A stretch of DNA of 64,000 bases from Bacteroidales bacterium UBA4360 (GCA_002393945.1 DGSO01000020.1:65159-129158); one strand, 5' to 3'; positions 18,603-27,120 are shown, counted from the stretch's first letter. The notes: a model not told the origin generated them from the sequence alone. Numbers and translations are program-made.

Positions 18603-18812
18603 TCAGTCAAAGAGAGAACCGGTAAAATTATCCTCGGGTTCCTGGGGTTCGGCAGTTATGTCGAGACCGGTGAAATCCACTTCCTCATCCTCCTGCGCCT
18701 GAAGTTCGGCGGAATACTCCTTGAGTTTCTTCTCAAGGGCATAAATCTGTTTCTTCAATCCGAAGAGTTCTTTTTCGAAATCTTTCAGTTTTTCTGCGTG
18801 CGTTTTGTCCAT
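18603..18812 (-). CDS. Small coiled-coil protein
   Basis: A 69-residue protein not matched to a named family. Residues 1-42 form a Lys/Glu/Leu heptad-type helix (KDFEKELFGLKKQIYALEKKL) and the rest is strongly acidic (DEEVDF, EPQEPEDNF), ending GSLFD. It opens an operon with rsmI and the HhH protein and is divergent from tdk. Two-base spacing to rsmI and coding-like composition support a real gene. Confidence 0.65.
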   Translation of the reverse strand: MDKTHAEKLKDFEKELFGLKKQIYALEKKLKEYSAELQAQEDEEVDFTGLDITAEPQEPEDNFTGSLFD

Positions 18813-18819
18813 AAATGAC

Positions 18820-18828
18820 TATCTTTGT
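18820..18828 (+). promoter_or_regulatory. Candidate -7 box of tdk
   Basis: TATCTTTGT, a match to TAnnTTTG, lies 25 bp upstream of the tdk ATG in the gap between divergent genes. No convincing -33 box is seen at 19-21 bp. Confidence 0.55.
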
Positions 18829-18853
18829 CAAGTCAACATAACAAATTAAGGAA

Positions 18854-19429
18854 ATGTTTTTGGAAAATGCAAAAAAAGCAGGCTGCATTGAAGTAATTTG
18901 CGGCTCAATGTTCTCAGGAAAGACCGAAGAACTCATCAGAAGGCTCAAAAGGGCACAGTTTGCAAAGCAGAAGATAGCCACCTTCAAGCCCACCATCGAC
19001 AAGAGATACTCAGACCTCGACGTAGTCTCGCACGATTCCCACAGCATTTCCTGTACTCCTATAAAGTCTCCCTCCCGCATGCTCCAGATTGAGCCTGACG
19101 TTCAGGTCGTGGGAATTGACGAGGCCCAGTTCTTCGACGACAGCATCGTCGACGTGTGCCAGGAACTCGCAAAGAGAGGCGTACGCGTTATCATCGCCGG
19201 CCTTGACACGGACTTTATGGGCAAGCCCTTCGGCCCCATGCCGGGTCTCATGGCAATCGCCGAGGACGTACAGAAGGTACACGCCATCTGCGTCCGCTGC
19301 GGTTCCCTTGCAAACCATTCACACCGCCTGTCAGACAGCAAGAAACTGGTAGTCCTCGGAGAGAAGGAGTCCTATGAGCCCCTATGCCGGGAGTGCTATT
19401 ACAAGGCGATAGAAGAGGACAAGGCATGA
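18854..19429 (+). CDS. tdk: Thymidine kinase
   Basis: A 191-residue type II thymidine kinase that salvages thymidine to dTMP. P-loop GSMFSGKT is at about 17-24, Walker-B-like VVGIDEAQFFDD at about 86-97, and the lasso-domain zinc ligands are two Cys pairs, CVRCGS and LCRECYY. The nucleoside-binding SYEPLCRECY tail is intact. The stop overlaps the DUF389 start (ATGA). It may work with the nucleoside-type transporter further on, although the two genes are 24 kb apart. Confidence 0.97.
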   Translation: MFLENAKKAGCIEVICGSMFSGKTEELIRRLKRAQFAKQKIATFKPTIDKRYSDLDVVSHDSHSISCTPIKSPSRMLQIEPDVQVVGIDEAQFFDDSIVDVCQELAKRGVRVIIAGLDTDFMGKPFGPMPGLMAIAEDVQKVHAICVRCGSLANHSHRLSDSKKLVVLGEKESYEPLCRECYYKAIEEDKA

Positions 19430-20631
19430 GTTTCAAGGAGTATATAAACGAACACATCAAACCCTATATCTACATCTATGGTGATGTGGATACCGTGAGT
19501 GCGGCAGAAAGGATCAAGTCCGGAATCTGGTTCAAAGGGCCTAACGCCTGGATTCTGGCCTTTGCCATCATTCTGGCCTCGGTGGGCCTGAATGTAAATT
19601 CCACGGCAGTTATCATCGGCGCCATGCTCGTTTCCCCGCTCATGGGGCCTATCATCGGCATGGGACTCGCCCTGGGGACGAACGACCTGGACCTTCTCAA
19701 ATCGGCGGCGAAGAACCTCCTGGTGATGGTTGTGATTTCGCTGCTGGCATCGGCACTGTTCTTCCTTATCTCTCCCCTGTCACTTGTAAATCCCACGGAA
19801 CTTGAAGCGAGGACGAGCCCTACCATATATGATGTGCTCATCGCCCTGTTCGGCGGCCTTGCAGGGATACTGGAGAACAGCCGCAAGGAAAGGGGCACCG
19901 TGCTTTCGGGTGTAGCCATTGCGACGGCCCTCATGCCGCCGCTGTGTACAGCAGGCTACGGCCTTGCCAATCTGAATGCGCATTTCTTCTTCGGCGCCCT
20001 GTACCTTTTCATAATCAACAGCGTATTTATAGCCCTGGCCACTTATCTCATGGTGAAATACCTGAGATTCAGGACGGTTACGGGCATAGACGAAAATACA
20101 GCCAAGAAACGCCGCAATTTCATAACGGCAGCCCTTGTAATAGTGCTTGTGCCAAGTATCTGGTCGGCATTCAATCTCATAAGGGAGAACAATTTCGAAA
20201 GGAACCTGCGAAGCTTTGTAGAGGATAACCGCCTGGTGGGTCCCCGCAGCTACATATACGAATACAATGTACGCGGCCGCCACGCGAACCTCTCGATCGC
20301 AGGAGAAAACCTTACCGACAGCCTCAGGCAGGAGTTTTTCAAATCGGCGGCGAAGTATAAGATAAAGCAGTCGCAGATTACTCTGGCAGAGCATTCCATC
20401 GGCCTGTCCCAAAATGAGATGGACGCCATCATTGCCGAAATTTACGACAAGACGGACGCCGAACTCACGGAAAACCAGTCTATGATTGAGGCCATGCAGG
20501 CACGCATAGACGAGCTGTCATCCATGGTGGAAGAGCTCAGACAAAAAACTGACTCCCTCAGCGAGGAAGTCAGTCTGAATGAATATTTGGAGAGTCCTAT
20601 TTCAGAACCCCAAGCTCCTTTCCAACCTTAA
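19426..20631 (+). CDS. DUF389 (TIGR00341-type) membrane protein
   Basis: A 401-residue membrane protein of unknown function. The ATG at 19426 overlaps the tdk stop; an earlier in-frame codon would lie inside tdk. Six or more transmembrane segments fill about 30-245, including the conserved ILASVGLNVNSTAVIIGAMLVSPLMGPI and GVAIATALMPPLCTAGYGLA regions typical of DUF389. A soluble C-terminal part ends in a coiled coil (MIEAMQARIDELSSMVEELRQ region). The last 35 bp overlap kbl convergently. Confidence 0.88.
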   Translation: MSFKEYINEHIKPYIYIYGDVDTVSAAERIKSGIWFKGPNAWILAFAIILASVGLNVNSTAVIIGAMLVSPLMGPIIGMGLALGTNDLDLLKSAAKNLLVMVVISLLASALFFLISPLSLVNPTELEARTSPTIYDVLIALFGGLAGILENSRKERGTVLSGVAIATALMPPLCTAGYGLANLNAHFFFGALYLFIINSVFIALATYLMVKYLRFRTVTGIDENTAKKRRNFITAALVIVLVPSIWSAFNLIRENNFERNLRSFVEDNRLVGPRSYIYEYNVRGRHANLSIAGENLTDSLRQEFFKSAAKYKIKQSQITLAEHSIGLSQNEMDAIIAEIYDKTDAELTENQSMIEAMQARIDELSSMVEELRQKTDSLSEEVSLNEYLESPISEPQAPFQP

Positions 20632-21787
20632 TAAAGGCTGCGATGGCCTTGTCAAGGTGAGACCTCTCGTGTGCGGCGGAAAGCTGCACGCGGATACGGG
20701 CCTGCCCCTGAGGAACTACGGGATAGTAGAAGCCGGTCACGAAAATACCTTCTTCAGCCATTCTGGCCGCGAATTTCTGGGAAAGAGGAGCATCATAGAG
20801 CATAACTGCACAGATGGCACTCTGGGTGGGCTTGATGTCAAAGCCCGCGGCCATCATCTTCTCACGGAAGTAAACCACGTTCTCCATTAGTTTGGTGTGG
20901 AGTTCGTCGGACTCTTCGAGGATGTTGAAGGTCTCGATTCCGGCGGCGGCGATCATCGGAGGAATGGAGTTGGAAAACAGATAAGGACGGGAGCGCTGAC
21001 GGAGCATGTCGATAATCTCCTTGCGGCCGGTCGTGAAACCGCCCACGGCGCCTCCGAAGGCCTTTCCAAGGGTTCCTGTGAAGATGTCGATGCGGCCGTA
21101 GCAGTCAAACTTTTCTGCAACGCCATGACCGTGCTCGCCTACCACGCCGGCGCTGTGGCTTTCATCAACCATCACCAGGGCGTCGTATTTTTCGGCAAGG
21201 TCACAGATTTTGTCCATAGGGGCGACGTTGCCGTCCATTGAGAATACACCGTCGGTCACGATGATGCGGAAACGGCATTTCTGCGCTTCCTGAAGCTTGG
21301 CTTCGAGGTCGGCCATGTCGGCATTGGCATAGCGGAAGCGCTGGGCCTTGCAAAGGCGGACGCCGTCAATGATGGATGCATGGTTCAGGGAATCCGAGAT
21401 GATGGCGTCGTCTGCGGTGAAGAGGGGTTCGAATACGCCGCCGTTTGCATCGAAGCAGGCAGCGTAGAGGATGGTGTCCTCTGTATGGAAGAACTTGGAT
21501 ATCCTGGCCTCAAGTTCCTTGTGAAGGTCCTGGGTGCCGCAGATGAAGCGGACGGACGACATGCCGTAGCCGCGGTCTTCCATAGCTTTCTTTGCCGCTA
21601 CTGCAAGTCTGGGATTGTCGCTCAGTCCAAGATAGTTGTTGGCGCAGAAGTTAAGTGCCCTGGAGCCGTCCTGGAGGGTTATTTCGGCACTTTGGGGCGA
21701 TGTAATTATACGTTCTTTCTTGTAAAGTCCTGCATTTTCAATACTATTAAGTTCCTGCTGCAGGTGCTGCTGAAATTTTCCGTACAT
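20597..21787 (-). CDS. kbl: Glycine C-acetyltransferase (2-amino-3-ketobutyrate CoA ligase)
   Basis: A 396-residue PLP enzyme that cleaves 2-amino-3-ketobutyrate with CoA to glycine and acetyl-CoA. It reads closely like E. coli Kbl throughout: NFCANNYLGL, SVRFICGTQDLHKELE, DALVMVDESHSAG, the PLP lysine in TGTLGKAFGGAVGG (about 243), RQRSRPYLFSN and FVTGFYYPVVPQGQARIRVQ. This close match argues against serine palmitoyltransferase, a paralogue that Bacteroidota also have. It is divergent from tdh, which makes its substrate. Confidence 0.96.
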   Translation of the reverse strand: MYGKFQQHLQQELNSIENAGLYKKERIITSPQSAEITLQDGSRALNFCANNYLGLSDNPRLAVAAKKAMEDRGYGMSSVRFICGTQDLHKELEARISKFFHTEDTILYAACFDANGGVFEPLFTADDAIISDSLNHASIIDGVRLCKAQRFRYANADMADLEAKLQEAQKCRFRIIVTDGVFSMDGNVAPMDKICDLAEKYDALVMVDESHSAGVVGEHGHGVAEKFDCYGRIDIFTGTLGKAFGGAVGGFTTGRKEIIDMLRQRSRPYLFSNSIPPMIAAAGIETFNILEESDELHTKLMENVVYFREKMMAAGFDIKPTQSAICAVMLYDAPLSQKFAARMAEEGIFVTGFYYPVVPQGQARIRVQLSAAHERSHLDKAIAAFIKVGKELGVLK

Positions 21788-21827
21788 GGTATATAGTTTT
21801 TTGTGTTTTCAAATTTAGTAAATTAAT

Positions 21828-21860
21828 ATTGATTTTATACAAAAAAGCCGCTAAATTTGC
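21828..21860 (+). promoter_or_regulatory. Promoter of tdh
   Basis: ATTG at 21828-21831 and TAAATTTGC at 21852-21860 are 20 bp apart; the tdh ATG follows 28 bp later. On the other strand TAAATTTGA (21809-21817) is a candidate -7 box for kbl, so both threonine genes are read outward from one 101-bp gap. Confidence 0.7.
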
Positions 21861-21888
21861 AAAACATTAAGTAACAAACCGCATTATA

Positions 21889-22842
21889 ATGACAAACGTA
21901 CTAGTTATAGGTTCCACCGGACAGATTGGCTCCGAACTCACGATGAAGTTACGCAGGGAAATTCCCGGCAGCACGGTTGTAGCCGGTTACATCCCCGGCG
22001 CAGAACCCAAAGGCGAACTTCTTGAAAGCGGCCCGGCAGAGATAGCCGACGTAAGGGATGCAAAGGCCCTTGCCGATATCGTTTCAAAGTATAAGATAGA
22101 TACCATATATAATCTTGCGGCGCTGCTGTCTGCAGTTGCAGAGCGCAAGCCTCTCCTCGCCTGGGACATCCAGATGAACGGACTCCTCAATATCCTTGAG
22201 GTTGCACGCGAGAAAGGCGTAGCCGTTTTCACGCCCTCGTCAATCGGCTCCTTCGGCCCGGAAACCCCTCATCAGGGAACTCCGCAGGACACCATCCAGC
22301 GCCCCCGCTCAATGTACGGCGTTACCAAGGTTGCCACAGAACTTCTCAGCGACTATTATTTCCACAAATACGGCGTTGACACCCGTTCCGTACGTTTCCC
22401 GGGCCTTATCTCCTACACTACCCTTCCCGGCGGCGGCACCACGGATTACGCCGTTGAAGTTTACTATTCCGCAGTCAAAGGAGAAGAATTCGTATGCCCC
22501 ATCGCCCCCGGCACATTCATGGACATGATGTACATGCCTGATGCCCTCAAGGCCGCCGTAGACCTCATGCAGGCCGATCCCTCCCGCCTCAAGCACCGCA
22601 ATTCCTTCAATATCGCATCCATGAGTTTCGAGCCCGAACAGCTCTTCGCAAAGATCCGCGAATACGTACCCGGACTCCGCGTCCGCTACGAGGTGGATCC
22701 CGTGCGCCAGGCAATCGCAACCTCATGGCCGGACAGCATGGATGACAGCTGCGCCCGTGAGGAATGGGGTTGGAAACCGTCATATACACTTGACCAGATG
22801 ACACAGGATATGCTGCTTCATCTGAGAGAAAAATTATTGTAA
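21889..22842 (+). CDS. L-threonine 3-dehydrogenase, SDR type
   Basis: A 317-residue NAD-dependent enzyme of the epimerase-like extended SDR class, oxidising threonine to 2-amino-3-ketobutyrate. The Rossmann motif GSTGQIGSE begins at residue 8, catalytic YGVTK is Y143/K147, and Ser118 precedes IGSFGP. Signatures of this Tdh class rather than sugar epimerases are FRYPGL-like SVRFPGLISYTTLPGGGTTDYAVEVYY and the C-terminal SWPDSMDDSCAREEWGW. Its divergent partner kbl completes the pathway to glycine. Confidence 0.92.
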   Translation: MTNVLVIGSTGQIGSELTMKLRREIPGSTVVAGYIPGAEPKGELLESGPAEIADVRDAKALADIVSKYKIDTIYNLAALLSAVAERKPLLAWDIQMNGLLNILEVAREKGVAVFTPSSIGSFGPETPHQGTPQDTIQRPRSMYGVTKVATELLSDYYFHKYGVDTRSVRFPGLISYTTLPGGGTTDYAVEVYYSAVKGEEFVCPIAPGTFMDMMYMPDALKAAVDLMQADPSRLKHRNSFNIASMSFEPEQLFAKIREYVPGLRVRYEVDPVRQAIATSWPDSMDDSCAREEWGWKPSYTLDQMTQDMLLHLREKLL

Positions 22843-22948
22843 TCGTTTGTATTTTTAGAATCGAAACATATTATAACACATTTAAATATTGATAATCAAT
22901 AGATTAGCATATTTTTTAAAAAATATTCAAAAAAATCTTTATAAAAAA

Positions 22949-22980
22949 TTTGCAAATCAAAGAAATTGTCGTACCTTTGT
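22949..22980 (+). promoter_or_regulatory. Strong promoter in the gap before tRNA-Cys
   Basis: TTTG (22949-22952) and TACCTTTGT (22972-22980) are 19 bp apart inside an AT-rich gap after tdh. No gene with a usable start follows on the plus strand, so it should drive a non-coding transcript. Confidence 0.75.
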
Positions 22981-22984
22981 ATCC

Positions 22985-23100
22985 GGATTGAGGAAGTAAG
23001 GGTTCTCCTCACGGAATCAATCTATTGGTTATTAGTTTTAGTGTTATTAATTATGTGGTTAGTAGGAGCGTCCGCCTGTGAAGGTCGACGCTTTCTGTTT
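22985..23100 (+). ncRNA. Candidate small RNA of about 115 nt
   Basis: The stretch starts at the expected +1 of the promoter above and ends in a terminator-like hairpin (AGCGTC at 23067-23072 with GACGCT at 23087-23092, then TTCTGTTTT). Near the 5' end GATTGAGGA ... TCCTC ... AATCAATC can form a branched stem. A 63-codon open frame crosses it, but its only initiator is a TTG upstream of the -7 box, so it is unlikely to be translated. Its family was not recognised; a lineage-specific sRNA or 6S-like RNA are both possible. Confidence 0.5.
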
Positions 23101-23128
23101 TATATAATATCTGCAGCACGAATGGGAA

Positions 23129-23155
23129 CAAAAAAAGGCGCCTTGGAAGGCGCCT
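23129..23155 (-). terminator. Terminator of tRNA-Cys
   Basis: AGGCGCCTT and AAGGCGCCT form a near-perfect palindrome (23136-23155) directly after the tRNA on the minus strand, followed there by seven Ts (23136-23130). Confidence 0.8.
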
Positions 23156-23159
23156 GAAG

Positions 23160-23230
23160 AGGTGCGAAGCGGAATCGAACCGCTGTAGCAGGTTTTGCAG
23201 ACCTGTGCCTGACCACTCGGCCATCGCACC
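23160..23230 (-). tRNA. tRNA-Cys (GCA)
   Basis: On the minus strand GGTGCGA pairs with TCGCACC as the acceptor stem, the discriminator base is U as in tRNA-Cys, the anticodon loop is CTGCAAA (anticodon GCA), and GGTTCGATTC is the T arm. Length 71 nt; CCA is not encoded. Confidence 0.97.
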
Positions 23231-23273
23231 GTAAGGGAATGCAAAGTTAAGCCCTTTTTTGAAATATACAAAA

Positions 23274-23741
23274 TTATTTTTCCGGCTTCTTCTTGTTGAA
23301 GATTACAAACTCCGACATGTAGAAATTGAAGAGGCCGGAGAAGCACAGACCTATCATGTTACATATCACCGGTTCGATGGAGTAGTCCTGCAGCCAGTCA
23401 ATGCTAACGAAGAGGAAGTGGACACCCTGCATCACGATGAACTTTATGATGAACGCCCCTACCCCGGCTGCGTTATAACCGGCAAAATGGCGCCAGAAGG
23501 ACCTGGCTCCGCGATAGGACACCCTCTCTTTCCAAACGAAGAAATACGCTATGATGAAATTCGTCATGGCGGCGACTTCGAAGGAGATGACCGGAGCTAT
23601 CCAGTAACTTCCCCAGTAATTGCCGCTGAAAACATAATGGGAGAGAATCCAGTGAAGTCCAAGGTCTACGATTGTCCCCGCCAACGACGTCAGCGAAAAC
23701 AATACCAGTTTTTGGAGGATTTCCTTGAAACTTCTGCTCAT
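23274..23741 (-). CDS. GtrA-family membrane protein
   Basis: A 155-residue protein with four transmembrane helices, the layout of GtrA/DPMS proteins that help move lipid-linked sugars across the inner membrane. The conserved first helix LVLFSLTSLAGTIVDLGLHW and the charged FVWKERV loop fit the family. The start at 23741 is chosen because TACCTTTGT (minus strand, 23757-23749) lies only 7 bases upstream, leaving almost no leader; upstream in-frame codons would precede the promoter. It is divergent from the GlsA-like gene. No glycosyltransferase partner lies beside it. Confidence 0.85.
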   Translation of the reverse strand: MSRSFKEILQKLVLFSLTSLAGTIVDLGLHWILSHYVFSGNYWGSYWIAPVISFEVAAMTNFIIAYFFVWKERVSYRGARSFWRHFAGYNAAGVGAFIIKFIVMQGVHFLFVSIDWLQDYSIEPVICNMIGLCFSGLFNFYMSEFVIFNKKKPEK

Positions 23742-23819
23742 AGCAAAGACAAAGGTACAATTATTTTTGGGATTGTCAGCATTTTCATCTAAATTAGCAC
23801 CACTAAAACCCAAACCCAA

Positions 23820-24626
23820 ATGCCCGACTATACTATTAGTGTAGAGAAAATGTTCAAGGCGAAGTTCGGCCCCAAAACGCCGAAGCTTCTTATCAGCCTT
23901 GGCCGCAAACTCCTTCATGAGGATTGGCTGAACGAATTCTTCCGCCGCGGTTATACCGGTGTGGAATTTGCCGAAGAGACCCTCAAGTATCTGAACGTCA
24001 CAATCAACGTCGAAGGCCTCGAGAATCTGAAGAAGGACGGCACTCTCTACACAATCGCCGGGAACCATGCCCTAGGCGGAATCGACGCCATAACTATGAT
24101 TGCGGTTTTCGGCCGGCATTTCGACAGCAATCTCAAGTGCATGGTGAACGATTTCCTCATGAACCTCCACCAACTGGACGGTTTCATGATTGCCGTAAAC
24201 AAGGTATCACACGTACAGGCCCGTGAACTTGCCAGGGAGACAGATGAAATCTACTCCTCCGACAACCAGATTTTCATGTTCCCGGCCGGAAAAGTCTCCA
24301 GAAAGATCAAGGGTAAAATCCAGGACGACGTCTGGACCAAGACTTTCCTCACCAAGAGCATAAAATACCACCGGGACATAGTTCCAATGCACTTTTACGG
24401 CAGGAACACGTGGCGCTTCTACTTCGTTGACTGGATTGGAAAAGTGACCGGCATCAACAAGAAATTCCCACTAGCGATGGCACTTCTTGTCGATGAGCTC
24501 TACCGTGCCCAGGGCAACACTTACAGGCTGGTTATAGGCAAGCCGATTCCCTGGAGTCATTTTGACAGTTCAAAACGCCCCATCGAATGGGCACAATGGG
24601 TAAGGGAGAAAGTGTACGAGTTATGA
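23820..24626 (+). CDS. Lysophospholipid/OlsA-type acyltransferase (GlsA-like)
   Basis: A 268-residue acyltransferase related to OlsA and PlsC. The catalytic block is GNHALGGIDA (about 79-88, an H-x5-D form) and the acceptor-site block is MFPAGKVSRK (about 155). No signal peptide is present; it is probably peripheral on the inner membrane. It is followed by, and overlaps by 4 bp (ATGA), an OlsB-like N-acyltransferase. In Bacteroides thetaiotaomicron such a pair (GlsA/GlsB) makes glycine lipids, GlsA adding the second acyl chain by ester linkage. The glycine-lipid role here is inferred from that pairing. Confidence 0.82.
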   Translation: MPDYTISVEKMFKAKFGPKTPKLLISLGRKLLHEDWLNEFFRRGYTGVEFAEETLKYLNVTINVEGLENLKKDGTLYTIAGNHALGGIDAITMIAVFGRHFDSNLKCMVNDFLMNLHQLDGFMIAVNKVSHVQARELARETDEIYSSDNQIFMFPAGKVSRKIKGKIQDDVWTKTFLTKSIKYHRDIVPMHFYGRNTWRFYFVDWIGKVTGINKKFPLAMALLVDELYRAQGNTYRLVIGKPIPWSHFDSSKRPIEWAQWVREKVYEL

Positions 24627-25609
24627 AAACTATAATTTCCCCTGTAGACAAGGCCCTTCTGAAGGCCGAACTTAATGAAAAGACATTCCTACGTGAAACA
24701 AACCGCGCAGGCAACCACCTCTATGTAGTGGGGCCCGAATCGGTCAATGTAATACGCGAAATCGGCAGGCTGCGCGAGATCGCCTTCAGGGACGGAGGCG
24801 GCGGAACCGGAGAAGAACTCGACATCGACCAGTTCGACACCGACCCCGCATACGGATACAGGCAGCTTGTCCTCTGGGATCCGGAGGCCGAGGAAATCAT
24901 CGGCGGCTACCGCTTCTGCCTGTGCGACAGGGCGGTCTACACAAGGGAAGGCCAGCCGATTCTCACATCGTCCCACATGTTCGAGTTTTCGAGGAAGTTC
25001 CTCAATGATATACTGCCTTATACCCTTGAACTCGGCAGGTCGTTCATCTCCCTGGATTACCAGAGCTCGAAGGCGGGTTCAAAGATGCTCTATGCCCTTG
25101 ACAACCTGTTTGACGGCATTGCGGCCCTGGGTGTACTCTACCAGAACCGCATCAAGTTCCTGTTCGGCAAGATGACCATATACAGGGAGTATCCTCAGGA
25201 AGCGCGTGAGATGATTATGGTCTTCCTGAAAAAGTACTTCGGCAAAGGCCGCCGCCTCATCCATATCAGGAAGGAAGTGAAGGTGGAGAATCCCAGGAAG
25301 TATTTAAAGCTGTTCAAGTCCGGGAACTTCAAGGATGATTATAAGATACTCAAGACCGAGGTAATGAAATTCGGAGTTTCAATCCCTCCTCTTGTGAATA
25401 CCTACATGAACCTGTCCCCTACCATGATTTATTTCGGGACCGGCATCAACGATGAGTTCGGAGATATCTACGATTCAGGTATCCTCCTTGCCTTCGACGA
25501 GTTGTATCCCGAGAAAATTGACAGGCACTCGAAGTCCTTTGCCCGCCAGGGTCTGAGGAAAATCAAGGCCATCCTCAAGAATTTCCAGAAAATCCACAAG
25601 GTAAAGTAG
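24623..25609 (+). CDS. OlsB-like N-acyltransferase (GlsB-like)
   Basis: A 328-residue GNAT-fold protein of the hemolysin/OlsB class, which transfers a 3-hydroxyacyl chain to an amino-acid amine. The start is the ATG overlapping the previous stop; an earlier in-frame codon falls inside that gene. The acyl-ACP-type core is seen in YGYRQLVLWDPEAEEIIGGYRF, FEFSRKF and LELGRSFI (about 82-150). The C-terminal 150 residues resemble the longer Bacteroidota form. With the adjacent acyltransferase it would make N-acyl-glycine (commendamide) and then glycine lipid. Ornithine as the substrate is the main alternative. Confidence 0.8.
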   Translation: MKTIISPVDKALLKAELNEKTFLRETNRAGNHLYVVGPESVNVIREIGRLREIAFRDGGGGTGEELDIDQFDTDPAYGYRQLVLWDPEAEEIIGGYRFCLCDRAVYTREGQPILTSSHMFEFSRKFLNDILPYTLELGRSFISLDYQSSKAGSKMLYALDNLFDGIAALGVLYQNRIKFLFGKMTIYREYPQEAREMIMVFLKKYFGKGRRLIHIRKEVKVENPRKYLKLFKSGNFKDDYKILKTEVMKFGVSIPPLVNTYMNLSPTMIYFGTGINDEFGDIYDSGILLAFDELYPEKIDRHSKSFARQGLRKIKAILKNFQKIHKVK

Positions 25610-25610
25610 C

Positions 25611-26312
25611 CTACTCCCTCACCGTGATGTGGAAGCAGGTCTGTTTCCTCTCGTATTTGACATAACAGGCTTTCCGGTCGTGAAGATCCTTCAGGACCTG
25701 TGAAAGCACGGCCCTCAGGTATTCCGGAGGGACGTCTTCATACGGACGGCCGCGAAGGTCCGGCACTTTGACATAATGCCAGTAAGATATGTCGAATGTG
25801 GTCCCGTAACGGTGGGTGGAATTCTCAGACGCATTGGTATTGCCCCTGCGCAGTTTCTTGACATCCTCTTCCGTCCTGAGTACGGACGTGATTACCAGTT
25901 TGTTGGGATTAAGGCCCTTGGAGGCCAGTGAGTCCAGGAAATTGGCGCCTATCCTGTCCAGAAGGGCCTTGGCGTTTGGAATCAGATAAGGGATGGAATG
26001 GGTAAGCGAGTCCACCACGTAAGAGTCGGTGTCTTCAAGAAGGACAAGTTTCTTCTTTGCATGCTCTGCAGCGGCCCTGTCTGCCACCGGAGGCACTCCG
26101 ATTGCCTGGGCCATGCGAAGCTGCACATCGTTCAAATCTGCGAACTCGCGCGCAAACTTTACATCGTAAACCCTCTTTGGATGATTTTCTATCGGCCCGA
26201 GCGCAAGCCACCTTTTTTCCTGGATGCAACTCCTTGCGGAGAAGAAAGCCCAGGCCAGCAGGATAATAGCGGCCACAAGTAAAGAAACGCGGAAATAAGC
26301 AGTCTTTTTCAT
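25611..26312 (-). CDS. DUF5715 family protein (M15-like)
   Basis: A 233-residue protein with an N-terminal membrane anchor or signal (about 8-25, VSLLVAAIILLAWAFFSA). The C-terminal half holds NSTHRYGTTFDISY (about 168-181) and CFHIT near the end. The spacing H...D...H looks like the zinc-binding pattern of M15/VanY D-Ala-D-Ala carboxypeptidases, so it may cut peptidoglycan; that activity is inferred. It lies between two plus-strand lipid genes and ends one base after the GlsB-like stop. Confidence 0.75.
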   Translation of the reverse strand: MKKTAYFRVSLLVAAIILLAWAFFSARSCIQEKRWLALGPIENHPKRVYDVKFAREFADLNDVQLRMAQAIGVPPVADRAAAEHAKKKLVLLEDTDSYVVDSLTHSIPYLIPNAKALLDRIGANFLDSLASKGLNPNKLVITSVLRTEEDVKKLRRGNTNASENSTHRYGTTFDISYWHYVKVPDLRGRPYEDVPPEYLRAVLSQVLKDLHDRKACYVKYERKQTCFHITVRE

Positions 26313-26334
26313 ACACTACAAATGTAGCAATTAA

Positions 26335-26366
26335 TTGTCTTTTCTTAAAATCTTTACTAACTTTGT
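26335..26366 (+). promoter_or_regulatory. Promoter of the CDP-alcohol transferase operon
   Basis: TTG at 26335-26337 and TAACTTTGT at 26358-26366 are 20 bp apart. Because this TTG belongs to the -33 box, it cannot be the translation start of the following gene, which settles the start at 26389 or 26401. Confidence 0.8.
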
Positions 26367-26388
26367 AAGTTACGGGATAAAATGTCCT

Positions 26389-27117
26389 ATGAATGATAAT
26401 ATGAGTGAAGAGAAAACACAAGCAAAAAGAATCCAAACTTCAATCCTTAACGGAGTTGAAAGAAAAATCCTGATCGCAATAGCGAACAAACTCCCCCACT
26501 GGGTTACATCGGACATGCTCACTTTCGTGGGTTTTTTGGGCGCCCTCATTATAGCAACTGGTTTTGCGCTGTCCAACCTCAATCTCAACTGGCTATGGCT
26601 CACATGCTTCGGCCTTTTTGTCAACTGGTTCGGCGACTCCCTTGACGGAAGCCTCGCCAGGGTGCGCGGCACTCAGAGAAAAACTTACGGGTTCTATATT
26701 GACCACAATGTAGATGTCATCAACGAAACCATCATGTTCGTCGGTGCAGGTACAAGCCCCCTGGTAAACATGTCGTTTGCCATGCTGGCTCTAACCGCGT
26801 ACTTCATGCTCAGCATTTATGTCTACATCAACTGCCACCTCAAGGGAGAGCACAAGCTTACCTATGCAGGGCTGGGACCCACTGAATTCCGTATCATCGT
26901 AGCCATAGTGTGCATTCTGTTCATGTACATTCCCTGGTTCAGTGAATGGAAAAAGGACATCGTCCTCTTCCACAACCAGTTCAGCGTGGGCCTCTTTGAC
27001 TATATTACCGTAGCCATCGCACTTCTGATTTTCGGTTTCTATCTCATCAGTTTCCTCAAGGATGCCGCATATTTCAAGAAGATAGACCCCATCAAAAAAC
27101 CTGAAGACAATAAGTAA
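26389..27117 (+). CDS. CDP-alcohol phosphatidyltransferase
   Basis: A 242-residue integral membrane enzyme that joins a CDP-activated lipid to an alcohol, or the reverse. The signature DxxDGxxAR...GxxxDxxxD is complete: D83, D86, G87, A90, R91, G101, D105, D109. Six transmembrane helices are expected. The acceptor alcohol (inositol, glycerophosphate or other) cannot be read from sequence. Translation may instead start at the ATG 12 bp downstream (26401). It opens a four-gene plus-strand operon with an acyltransferase, an SDR and a DUF5686 protein, which suggests a joint lipid or envelope pathway. Confidence 0.88.
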   Translation: MNDNMSEEKTQAKRIQTSILNGVERKILIAIANKLPHWVTSDMLTFVGFLGALIIATGFALSNLNLNWLWLTCFGLFVNWFGDSLDGSLARVRGTQRKTYGFYIDHNVDVINETIMFVGAGTSPLVNMSFAMLALTAYFMLSIYVYINCHLKGEHKLTYAGLGPTEFRIIVAIVCILFMYIPWFSEWKKDIVLFHNQFSVGLFDYITVAIALLIFGFYLISFLKDAAYFKKIDPIKKPEDNK

Positions 27118-27120
27118 AGA

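Noticed and set aside
20597..21787. Serine palmitoyltransferase, given the lipid genes nearby
   Set aside because: The sequence follows Kbl closely in every conserved block and is paired with threonine dehydrogenase.
22966..23157. 63-codon hydrophobic frame in the gap before tRNA-Cys
   Set aside because: Its only initiator (TTG) is upstream of the -7 box, so it would not be on the transcript; it also runs through the terminator hairpins.
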